The notes below the pieces were generated by a model. The model saw only the letters and a list, made by a program, of their open reading frames with translations, did no database searches and was not told the DNA's origin. This document shows, one piece after another, positions 46,549 through 54,641 of a stretch of DNA of 63,334 nt. Each line of letters starts with the position of its first letter. Within the stretch, counting starts at the first letter, position 1. Made by a program: the position numbers and the translations under genes. Source of the stretch: a virus; the IMG/VR virus record IMGVR_UViG_3300021961_000090, positions 1 to 63,334 of that record; one strand, given 5' to 3'.

Positions 46549-47030
46549 AACTGCCGGTTGCCACAATTGCAATGATTAAGCACCACGAAGGTGTTCGATA
46601 CAAGCCGTACAAGTGTCCGGCTAAGTTGTGGACGATTGGGGTAGGGCATGTGCTTTACCCTGAGCAGGGCAAGATGCCGATAGATCAGCGCGACAAGTTT
46701 GCGCTCAAGCCGGAGGACTTCCGTGTATTTAGCAAAGACGAAGTGGATAAGATCCTTGAGAAAGACCTACAGCGCTTTGTCGCTGGTGTTCTTCGTTACT
46801 GCCCTGACAATCTTAACGAAAATCGCTTGGGGGCGTTGGTCAGCTTTGCATTCAATGTTGGGCTAGGCACACTCCAGCGGTCTACTCTGCGGCAGAAGCA
46901 TAATCGTGGAGACTTTGAAGGCGCAAAGCAGGAGTTTCTGAAGTTCACTAAAGCTGGCGGCAAGGTTTTGCCGGGGCTGGTGAAGCGCAGGAATGATGAG
47001 ATAGCGCTGTATTTTGCGGAGCCGAAATGA
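46545..47030 (+). CDS. GH24 lysozyme (endolysin)
   Basis: 161 residues. KHHEGVRYKPYKCPAKLWTI then GVGH gives the T4-lysozyme site: Glu15, position 24, Thr30 with exact T4 spacing, but position 24 is Cys instead of Asp. LGALVSFAFNVGLGTLQRST and GLVKRRNDEIALYF complete the fold. No signal sequence, so it needs the holin. It cuts peptidoglycan. Confidence 0.93.
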   Translation: MKLPVATIAMIKHHEGVRYKPYKCPAKLWTIGVGHVLYPEQGKMPIDQRDKFALKPEDFRVFSKDEVDKILEKDLQRFVAGVLRYCPDNLNENRLGALVSFAFNVGLGTLQRSTLRQKHNRGDFEGAKQEFLKFTKAGGKVLPGLVKRRNDEIALYFAEPK

Positions 47031-47500
47031 ATCCTTGGTTGATACTTGGCGCTGTTCTTGCCATTGGCGCGGCAGCAGTAGGGGGATATCATACGGGTAA
47101 GGAAAGCGGCATGGCAGAAGTGCAGCAGGCGTGGGACAAAGAGAAGACCGCGCAGTATGCTCAGTACGCTAAGGCTATGGAAGAATCTGTTGAGATACAG
47201 CAGCAGCTCCAGATGGGGGCAGACAAGTTGAGACAGGAGAAGGATCGTGAGATTCGGGATATTACTGCTAGGAATACCGCTCTTGCTAACAGCCTGCGCG
47301 ACCGCCAAAGTCGCCCCACCACCCCTACCAGTTCCGTGTCCGGTTCCGCCAGCGCTGGACAAAGTGCCTGTACCGGAAAGCAGCTTTACCGAGAGGATGG
47401 CGAATTTCTTGTCGGGGTCGCTAGAGAAGCTGACGAACTCCGGGCAGCCCTCAAACAATGCTACGCCCAGTACGACGCAGCAAGACAAACGGTGAAATAA
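47027..47500 (+). CDS. Inner-membrane spanin (Rz-like)
   Basis: 157 residues: N-terminal anchor NPWLILGAVLAIGAAAVGGY, then a periplasmic coiled coil (TAQYAQYAKAMEESVEIQQQ and on) and C-terminal ELRAALKQCYAQYDAARQ, the usual end of Rz proteins. Start overlaps the lysozyme stop. It fuses inner and outer membrane with the nested lipoprotein. Confidence 0.88.
   Translation: MNPWLILGAVLAIGAAAVGGYHTGKESGMAEVQQAWDKEKTAQYAQYAKAMEESVEIQQQLQMGADKLRQEKDREIRDITARNTALANSLRDRQSRPTTPTSSVSGSASAGQSACTGKQLYREDGEFLVGVAREADELRAALKQCYAQYDAARQTVK
47247..47495 (+). CDS. Outer-membrane spanin lipoprotein (Rz1-like), nested
   Basis: 82 residues from GTG 47247, wholly inside the Rz-like gene in another frame. MRFGILLLGIPLLLTACATA is a lipoprotein signal with lipobox LTAC; Pro-rich stretch follows (APPPLPVPCPVPPALDKVPV), as in Rz1. 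The nested arrangement is the classical lambda-type spanin pair. Confidence 0.85.
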   Translation: MRFGILLLGIPLLLTACATAKVAPPPLPVPCPVPPALDKVPVPESSFTERMANFLSGSLEKLTNSGQPSNNATPSTTQQDKR

Positions 47501-49909
47501 ATGCCACTACAGCAGCTACAGTTCAGGCCTGGCGTCAATCGCGAAGGCACGACGCTGGCCAACGAAGGCGGTTGGTTTGAATGCGACAAGATTCGTTTTC
47601 GCTCTGGGTACCCTGAAAAGATTGGTGGCTGGACGCCGATTACCAACCAGACTTATGACGGTGTAGCTAGGAATCTAATTAACTGGATTACTAACAAAGG
47701 TTACAACCTGCTGGGGGTTGGTACTAACACTAAGTACTACATTGAGAGCGGTGGCTTCTACAACGATGTCACGCCGTTTCGCGTCTTTGCTGTTACAAAT
47801 ACAGCAGCAAATATCTTTTCTGTTACCAACACGTCGGCCAACGTCACAGTTACTGTTACCAATCACAATCTTGTGGCGGGCGATGTTGTTTACTTTGAAA
47901 ACTCCAGTGCGGTAGATGGTATTCCTGCGGCGCAACTAAACACGCGGCATCTTGTTGCATCAGTCACAAATGCGAATGCGTTTGTGGTAACAGTTACTTC
48001 TTCTGCCAACAATACTACGACAGGCGGCGGCAACGTTACCTACAGCCTGTATCCATTCCAGCAGCGACTAATAGATCCGTTTACGACGGTCAGTGGTTCT
48101 GACATTGTGACCGTTACAGATTTCAACCATGGTGCAATTAACGGAGATACGGTGTTCTTCTCCGGCGCTAGTGCGGTAGGCGGCCTGACTATTAATGGCG
48201 GTTATGAGATTACGTATATTGATTCCAATACGTATACGATTGACACAGACTCACCGGCATCTTCAAGTGCTACAGGCGGCGGTGAAGTTATTGCAGAGTA
48301 TGAAATAAATATTGGTCTGCGTATATTTACTTCTTCGACTGGTTGGGGAGCTGGGCGCTGGGGTGGATTTAGCACCAACGCGGCGGTAGATTATTTGAAC
48401 GGTGCGATTAACGCATCAGCCACCACAATCACTGTAGATTCTACAGCTGGTTTTTCAACAACCGGTACGATCTTAATTGATCAAGAACTAATCACATACA
48501 CTGGGAAAACAGGCACTACGTTTACTGGTTGCACACGCGGGACAAACGGAACAACAGCGGCTTCTCATAACGACAACGCTACTGTTTACAACGCTAGTAC
48601 GTTTAATGGCTGGGGTCAGTCTGCGGACACATCTACTGGCACGCAGTTGCGGTTGTGGAGCGCAGCTAACTATGGCGACTATCTCATCATCAATCCCAGA
48701 GATGGTGCGCTGTACATGTGGATACCAGAGTACAACATCAGTGATGAATTAGTTACGCTGACCACACATGCCAAGTTGCTATCGCTTGATAGCCCTGGGC
48801 TATACGAAACAGACGCCAGCTGTCCAGTAGTTTCAACCATGGTGATGGTGTCGGATTCGTCACGATTTGTCATATCGTTTGGGTGCAACGATTACGGATC
48901 TACGGATCAGAATCCTATGTTGGTGCGCTGGTCAGATCAGGAAAACTATGCGCTGTGGACGCCAGCCATTACTAACCAAGCAGGTAGTTTCCAGCTAAGT
49001 GCTGGGTCTTACATTGTCACAGCGGTACAAACTCGGCAAGAGATTCTGGTAATTACTGACAGTTCTATTTGGTCTATGCAGTACGTCGGCCCACCGTATG
49101 TGTGGAGCTTCAACATTCTGTCGCACAACATTTCCATTATTGGTCCAAACGCCATATCGGCGGCTAACAATATTGTGTACTGGATGGGAATGGACAAGTT
49201 CTACATCTACACTGGTCGAGTAGAAACGTTGCCTTGTTCGCTGCGTCAGTATGTTTACAACAACATCAACATGGATCAGAGCTTCCAGTTCTTTGCTGGA
49301 AGTAATGAGGCGTACAGCGAGATCTGGTGGTTCTATTGCTCGGCTAATTCAACGGTGATTGACCGTTACGTTATATACAACTACTTGGATAAGGTTTGGT
49401 ACTACGGCACGTTGGAGCGCAGTGCGTGGTTGGATTCGTCATTGCGTGAGTATCCGATGGCAGCAACGTACAACAGGTCGATTGTGTTTCATGAGAATGG
49501 TGCTGACAACGTGGAGCTTTCGGGCGAGATAAACCCGATTGAGGCGTATATCCAATCTTCAGACTTCGATATTGGTGATGGTCATAACTTTGGTTTTGTG
49601 TGGCGCATCATCCCTGACATCACATTTGATGGGTCTACAACGCCAGCGCCAAATAAGCCGGAGGTTACGTTTACCGTGCGTCCGAGGCAAAACCCTGGCG
49701 CAGCTTATGGCTCAGGTGCAACGCCGACAGTTGAATCAGCACAATCGTATGCGAACCAAAGGCAGTACACGGTTCAAGAGTTTACGGAGATTGTGTACAC
49801 ACGGGTGCGCGGGCGTCAGATGGCGTTCAAGATCAGTTCCAACACTATTGGAACACAGTGGCAGCTAGGTGTGCCGCGAGTGGATGTGCGTCCTGATGGC
49901 AGGCGTTGA
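47501..49909 (+). CDS. Tail hub / stabilisation protein (gp10-like)
   Basis: 802 residues. Start LQQLQFRPGVNREGTTLANE then GGWFECDKIRFRSGYPEKIG is a strong signature of the large podovirus tail protein. Residues ~95-260 hold two Asn/Thr-rich inserted beta domains (TVTNHNLVAGDVVYFENSSA, VTDFNHGAINGDTVFFSGAS). Later NIVYWMGMDKFYIYTGRVET and WRIIPDITFDG indicate a propeller-like core. Builds the tail tube below the adaptors. Confidence 0.85.
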   Translation: MPLQQLQFRPGVNREGTTLANEGGWFECDKIRFRSGYPEKIGGWTPITNQTYDGVARNLINWITNKGYNLLGVGTNTKYYIESGGFYNDVTPFRVFAVTNTAANIFSVTNTSANVTVTVTNHNLVAGDVVYFENSSAVDGIPAAQLNTRHLVASVTNANAFVVTVTSSANNTTTGGGNVTYSLYPFQQRLIDPFTTVSGSDIVTVTDFNHGAINGDTVFFSGASAVGGLTINGGYEITYIDSNTYTIDTDSPASSSATGGGEVIAEYEINIGLRIFTSSTGWGAGRWGGFSTNAAVDYLNGAINASATTITVDSTAGFSTTGTILIDQELITYTGKTGTTFTGCTRGTNGTTAASHNDNATVYNASTFNGWGQSADTSTGTQLRLWSAANYGDYLIINPRDGALYMWIPEYNISDELVTLTTHAKLLSLDSPGLYETDASCPVVSTMVMVSDSSRFVISFGCNDYGSTDQNPMLVRWSDQENYALWTPAITNQAGSFQLSAGSYIVTAVQTRQEILVITDSSIWSMQYVGPPYVWSFNILSHNISIIGPNAISAANNIVYWMGMDKFYIYTGRVETLPCSLRQYVYNNINMDQSFQFFAGSNEAYSEIWWFYCSANSTVIDRYVIYNYLDKVWYYGTLERSAWLDSSLREYPMAATYNRSIVFHENGADNVELSGEINPIEAYIQSSDFDIGDGHNFGFVWRIIPDITFDGSTTPAPNKPEVTFTVRPRQNPGAAYGSGATPTVESAQSYANQRQYTVQEFTEIVYTRVRGRQMAFKISSNTIGTQWQLGVPRVDVRPDGRR

Positions 49910-50583
49910 TGGCAAATCTACCGGACAGACTAATACCGCTGAAATCCCCAGCTTTACCGTTGGGGCCAACAGAGTATTCGCGCCAGTATCAAGACCAGCT
50001 TAATAGCATCTTACGTCTGTACTTTTCTTTAATAGATAGTCAAAGCCAAGCGTTGTTTTCTAATACTGGCGGGCGGTTTCTGGCTATGCCGCACGGGTCT
50101 TTTTATGACACTGAGACACAGAGCGATGGCATTGATACTCCGAATGCCGTCCAACTGAACAGTACGTTCGTTGACGAAACAATAGGCTTTTCCATAGAGA
50201 ACAACGCTAACGGCAATCCAACAAGGGTTGTCTCTGAGTATTCCGGTATTTACAACTATCAATTTAGTTTACAGCTTGAAAACCAAGACAACTCACAACA
50301 TGAAGTTGCAATTTGGGTAAGAATTAATGATGAAGATGTAGATAGCACGTCTACCTTAGTTACGGTTCCAGCTCGAAAGTCGGCATCTATTTATGGGTAT
50401 GCCGTGGCGGCATGGAATTTTGTGTTGCCCATGCAGGCTGGCGATTATTTTGAATTAATTTGGGCTACTGGCAGTACGCTGGTAACTCTCCCTGCGACAG
50501 CAGCGCAAACATCACCTTATCCAAGGCCGGCAGTTCCTTCAACAATACTGACCGTTTCTTTTGTTTCCGCGATACCCGCGTGA
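49909..50583 (+). CDS. Tail protein with C-terminal jelly-roll domain
   Basis: 224 residues from ATG 49909. N-terminal part (YSRQYQDQLNSILRLYFSLI) then VDETIGFSIENNANGNPTRV, and a C-terminal jelly-roll (IYNYQFSLQLENQDNSQHEV, MQAGDYFELIWATGSTLVTL). Reads like a C1q/TNF-type domain common in phage fibres. Directly follows the hub gene. Confidence 0.75.
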   Translation: MANLPDRLIPLKSPALPLGPTEYSRQYQDQLNSILRLYFSLIDSQSQALFSNTGGRFLAMPHGSFYDTETQSDGIDTPNAVQLNSTFVDETIGFSIENNANGNPTRVVSEYSGIYNYQFSLQLENQDNSQHEVAIWVRINDEDVDSTSTLVTVPARKSASIYGYAVAAWNFVLPMQAGDYFELIWATGSTLVTLPATAAQTSPYPRPAVPSTILTVSFVSAIPA

Positions 50584-50614
50584 TACTATTGACAAAACTT
50601 TCTAAAGGTGCGTT

Positions 50615-52939
50615 ATGAGCCTTCATACTCTAGCTCAACAACTCCAAAGCGCTGGTAGGGGCGATGACAAACTCTTGGTTCACATGACCCCGCGTGAGGT
50701 TGGTGGACTACAGCAGCTGGCCATGGCGCACGGTGGTAGTTTAAGTATTAACCCACAGACTGGATTGCCAGAGGCTGGGATCTTAGGGAAGCTGCTTCCC
50801 ACTGTGTTGGGATTTGCGCTCGGCCCAGCGGGCATGAACATTTCATTTGGCGGCTTATCCAGTGCGGCTTCTGCTGGATTAATTTCCGGTGCGGTCGGCA
50901 CTCTTACCAGCGGCAGTCTGGGCAAAGGCATCATGGCTGGTCTAGGCGCTTATGGTGGCGCTAGTTTAGGGCAGTCGTTGGTGAACGCAGGCGGCGGTAT
51001 TGGTCAAACATTCCCATTAACCGCTCCTACCCCTACCCCCACCCCTTCCTTAGCCAATATTCCTCCTCCTAAAGTTCCGCCAGTACTACAAGCCGCAACA
51101 GATCCATCTATGGGTGGTATGACAACCGGACCGCAGGGGGTACCAGTTTCAACAACAGGTAAGCCATTTGCTAACTGGGCGCAGGGAAATTTGGGTACAG
51201 GTGTAAAACCGCTTGATGTAAAAATTTCACAACCGTCAACAGATTTGCTTGGCGATAGACTTGGTGCCGACCGTATGAGGGCAGCCGGCAGAGGCGCTGC
51301 AAAAGTATTTGAAAGTCCAGAAACAGCATGGAGTTTTGCAAAAGAGAACATGCCATCTTTAGCGGCTATTGCAACATCTGCATCTAGCGACATTTTTGCT
51401 GGCCCACCTAAAGAAAAAGAAAAGTCTAAGGGCATGGAGAAGTACCGTTACGTCTATGACCGGCAGCCAATAGGCGTTGCGGCCTCAAGATCTGCTGAGC
51501 GCGACTACTTCCCCGGCGCTCGTTATGAACCAACAGGTGAATACTACGCGGCAGGCGGTGGGCTGATGGGGTTGGCCAATGGCGGCACGGTAGAGGATAT
51601 GTCCCGCTTAAATGCAATCGGCGCTAACACTGGCTATCCTATGGCAAATCAGATGTCATCAGGATATGCAACGCCCGCAGAGCGCCCAATATCAGAGAAT
51701 GTGATCCGTCCTCAAGGAGATGCCAACATAGATCCGTATACGGGTGAGCAGAAGTTTGCTGATGGTGGGTATACGCCACCGCAGGAGTACCGTCGTTATT
51801 ACGGGGAAGGCAAGCCTCCGGGAGAAGATTACTATTACGTAAGTGGCGGTATGGGGCCAAGTTATTACATGTATCGTTCCGCCGGCGGGGCTGATGCAGA
51901 TAGTGCAGGCGGCGTTTCAGGTTTCTTTGATCCAAACTACTTCAATCCCAAGACTGGTACATACGGCACTACAACGGCTGCTACGCCAAAGCTTGGCACT
52001 GAGGCGGTAGAGCAGACAAGAGAGACGCTGGAGCCTATGTATCAAAAGTATTTTGGGCGCGGTATTGATGAGGCTGGACTGGCAGCGTACACCGCCCGTC
52101 CATTCTCGGAAGCTGAGCTAGACAAAATCTTTACTGGATCAGAAGAGTACAAGCCTATTGCGGCGGCCAAAGCAGCGGCAGCAAAAGAAGCGAGCTACGC
52201 CACGCCTGAGCAGGCGGCAGACATTTATGAACGCGTAATGGGCAGGCAACCAGATATTGGCGGGTTGAAGTATTACGCTAAAACAAACCGCATGACTCCA
52301 GAAGAAATGGAAAAGTCTTTGCGTGGATCTGAAGAATATTTTTACAACCTAACAAAACCGTTTGTGCCAGCAATTACATACGGGGCTGGCAATATCGCGT
52401 CTATTGAGGGCGCTCCGTATTACGATCCAACTCAATATGGATTTCCTGCAAGTCAAACAAATGCCAGAAATGAAATTAAGGGCATGTATCAAAATCAACT
52501 TGGACGTATAGCAGATCCTCGTGGAGAGCAGTATTGGGCTGACACCATAGGTTCAGATAACCGACTAAGCCAAGAAGATGTAAACAGATTCCAAATTGAA
52601 GCAGCCAAGGAAATGCAATCTCGTCAGGCTGGTTATGCAAGCGGCGGCATCGCCGATCTAGGCGCGTATTCTGACGGTGGCAGATTGTTGAAAGGACCGG
52701 GCGATGGAGTATCTGATTCTATCCCTGCTGTCATTGGTGAGCGTCAGCCTGCTCGTCTTGCTGATGGTGAGTTTGTGATTCCTGCCCGTATTGTGTCAGA
52801 GCTTGGCAACGGATCTACAGATGCCGGCGCCCGCAAGCTGTACGCAATGATGGAAAGAATTCAGAGCGCACGTAAGAAGTCAGTAGGAAAAGGTAGGGTT
52901 GCAACTAATACTAAGTCGGAGAAATATCTGCCTGCATGA
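50615..52939 (+). CDS. Large virion protein with DUF4214-like repeats
   Basis: 774 residues. N-terminus with glycine-rich membrane-like helices (residues ~50-130); a Pro-rich linker; motifs GGGLMGLANGG and KFADGGYTPP; then three DUF4214-type modules (MYQKYFGRGIDEAGLAAYTA, IYERVMGRQPDIGGLKYYAK, MYQNQLGRIADPRGEQYWAD); and C-terminal YASGGIADLGAYSDGGRLLK, then LADGEFVIPARIVSELGNGS, a conserved phage ejection-region signature. Probably an internal or ejected protein. Confidence 0.75.
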   Translation: MSLHTLAQQLQSAGRGDDKLLVHMTPREVGGLQQLAMAHGGSLSINPQTGLPEAGILGKLLPTVLGFALGPAGMNISFGGLSSAASAGLISGAVGTLTSGSLGKGIMAGLGAYGGASLGQSLVNAGGGIGQTFPLTAPTPTPTPSLANIPPPKVPPVLQAATDPSMGGMTTGPQGVPVSTTGKPFANWAQGNLGTGVKPLDVKISQPSTDLLGDRLGADRMRAAGRGAAKVFESPETAWSFAKENMPSLAAIATSASSDIFAGPPKEKEKSKGMEKYRYVYDRQPIGVAASRSAERDYFPGARYEPTGEYYAAGGGLMGLANGGTVEDMSRLNAIGANTGYPMANQMSSGYATPAERPISENVIRPQGDANIDPYTGEQKFADGGYTPPQEYRRYYGEGKPPGEDYYYVSGGMGPSYYMYRSAGGADADSAGGVSGFFDPNYFNPKTGTYGTTTAATPKLGTEAVEQTRETLEPMYQKYFGRGIDEAGLAAYTARPFSEAELDKIFTGSEEYKPIAAAKAAAAKEASYATPEQAADIYERVMGRQPDIGGLKYYAKTNRMTPEEMEKSLRGSEEYFYNLTKPFVPAITYGAGNIASIEGAPYYDPTQYGFPASQTNARNEIKGMYQNQLGRIADPRGEQYWADTIGSDNRLSQEDVNRFQIEAAKEMQSRQAGYASGGIADLGAYSDGGRLLKGPGDGVSDSIPAVIGERQPARLADGEFVIPARIVSELGNGSTDAGARKLYAMMERIQSARKKSVGKGRVATNTKSEKYLPA

Positions 52940-53388
52940 GTGAGCTTGTTTACAAGTGTGAAGACTTCTTTGACTTCTTGCCGGAAATGGAAAAACTCCT
53001 GCCGGTTCACTATGATGAGTTGTGTGTAACAAAAGACTTCCCGCTGGCGCCTGACTATGACCAGTACAGAAAAGTCAACGATGCGGGAATGTTATGTTGT
53101 GTGACGTGTAGATGTGATGATGAACTTATTGGCTACATTATTTTTTTCTTGCAGCCGCACATACATTACAAGACCTGCATGACAGCGTTTGAAGATGTTT
53201 ACTACGTAAGTCCAGAGCATCGCAGGGGTAGAGTTGGAATTAGGCTATTTCAGTATGCAGAGAAGGTGTTGCGTAACATCGGCATTAACAGAATTATTTT
53301 GCACACAAAGATTCATTTAGATAACTCTCGGTTGTTTGAGTATCTTGGATACAAAAACTCCGACAAGGTGTACACAAAATTATTGTAG
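52936..53388 (+). CDS. GNAT-family acetyltransferase
   Basis: 150 residues. YVSPEHRRGRVGIRLFQYAE is motif A with the acetyl-CoA loop (R-R-G-R-x-G), preceded by ELIGYIIFFLQPHIHYKTCM and followed by INRIILHTKIHLDNSRLFEY then LGYKNSDKVYTKLL. Overlaps the previous stop (ATGA). Acetylates an amine; the target could be a virion or host protein. Confidence 0.85.
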   Translation: MSELVYKCEDFFDFLPEMEKLLPVHYDELCVTKDFPLAPDYDQYRKVNDAGMLCCVTCRCDDELIGYIIFFLQPHIHYKTCMTAFEDVYYVSPEHRRGRVGIRLFQYAEKVLRNIGINRIILHTKIHLDNSRLFEYLGYKNSDKVYTKLL

Positions 53389-53396
53389 AGGTGGTT

Positions 53397-54638
53397 ATGA
53401 GTTACTCCCGCAGACAGCTTGAAGCCCTTGGCGAACCGTTAGGCGAAAGCGTAACCCGCGTTAAGCCGGGCGGAAGAATTTATGGCGGAGGTGATTCTGC
53501 TGCGCCTACTTCAATGACGCAGACTTCTCTTACGTATGGGGAAGAGTTTCAGCCGTTTGCCAAAGAGTTAATGAAGCGAGCGGGCGCGTTAGCTAGTCAG
53601 CCATACGAACGTTATCAGTACAACCGCATAGCAGGATTTGATCCTATGCAGCTGCAAGCCCAGCAGGCTGCGGCAAATATGCGTGTATCTCCGTATTTGG
53701 GGCAGGCTGGTGGAATTGCTGGCAACGTTGCCAACCGCGCGATGAACATTAATTACACGCCTGCACAATTTCGAGAAGAGCGAGTAGCTGCTGAACGTGC
53801 TGCTGCTGAACGCGCATCTACTGGCCGGTTCACAGATCCCGGTGTCGCACAGTCTTACATGTCTCCGTACATGCAGAATGTGGTGGACATTCAAAAGCGT
53901 GAAGCACAGCGTCAGGCAGATATTGCAGGCACACAGCGTGGTGCTGAGGCGGTGCGGTCAGGCGCGTTTGGTGGATCACGTCAGGCAATTATGGAAGCGG
54001 AAGCCCAGCGTAATCTAGCTCAACAGATGGGTGACATTCAGGCGCGCGGATCTCAGGCTGCATACGAGCAAGCAGCACAGCAGTTCCAGACAGATGAGCA
54101 GCGCAATCTGGCCATGCAGCAGGCTAATATTCAGGCTCAGTTGCAGGCAGCTTTAGCCAACCAGCAGACAGGTTTGGCAGCAGCACTGGCTAACCAGGCT
54201 AAGAATCTTGAGGCACAGCAACTATCGGAACAGTCCCGTCAGTTTGGTGCGGATCTGGGGTTGCGTGGATTGCAAACAGCGCTACAGGGATCCAGTCAGT
54301 TAGGCCAACTAGGTCAGCAGCAATTTGGTCAAGCCAAAGATATCGTGGGTATGCAGGCAACCGCTGGCGCAGAAAGACAGGCTATGCAGCAGCGTAAACT
54401 TCAACAAGATTATGAGGACTTCTTGCAGCAGAAGAAGTTCCCATATCAGCAGTTACAGTTTGCGCAAGAGATGTTGCGTGGCATGCCGATGTCTTCGACA
54501 GAATCAATTTACCGTGCGCCAGCTTCTGCCGCTTCTCAACTTGGCGGTCTTGCTGCTATGTACTTGGGTGGTCAGCGGGCAGGATATTTTGCAAGCGGCG
54601 GTCTGACAGACTTGGCGCTATACAACATGACGAGGTAA
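53397..54638 (+). CDS. Gln/Ala-rich internal virion protein
   Basis: 413 residues from ATG 53397 (ribosome site GAGGTGG); GTG 53391 is an alternative. Long Ala/Gln/Arg helices (EERVAAERAAAERASTGRFT, LAQQMGDIQARGSQAAYEQA) as in ejection proteins. C-terminal YFASGGLTDLALYNM carries the ASGG motif shared with its neighbours. Likely part of the internal core. Confidence 0.75.
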   Translation: MSYSRRQLEALGEPLGESVTRVKPGGRIYGGGDSAAPTSMTQTSLTYGEEFQPFAKELMKRAGALASQPYERYQYNRIAGFDPMQLQAQQAAANMRVSPYLGQAGGIAGNVANRAMNINYTPAQFREERVAAERAAAERASTGRFTDPGVAQSYMSPYMQNVVDIQKREAQRQADIAGTQRGAEAVRSGAFGGSRQAIMEAEAQRNLAQQMGDIQARGSQAAYEQAAQQFQTDEQRNLAMQQANIQAQLQAALANQQTGLAAALANQAKNLEAQQLSEQSRQFGADLGLRGLQTALQGSSQLGQLGQQQFGQAKDIVGMQATAGAERQAMQQRKLQQDYEDFLQQKKFPYQQLQFAQEMLRGMPMSSTESIYRAPASAASQLGGLAAMYLGGQRAGYFASGGLTDLALYNMTR

Positions 54639-54641
54639 GAA

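Noticed and set aside
46796-47488. 230-codon minus-strand frame across lysozyme and spanin genes
   Set aside because: Opposite to three recognised lysis genes; no domain.
53720-53733. Third copy of the palindrome TGGCAACGTTGCCA
   Set aside because: Lies inside the coding sequence for GNVAN in the internal virion protein, far from any promoter; could be chance or a passive site, so not called an operator.
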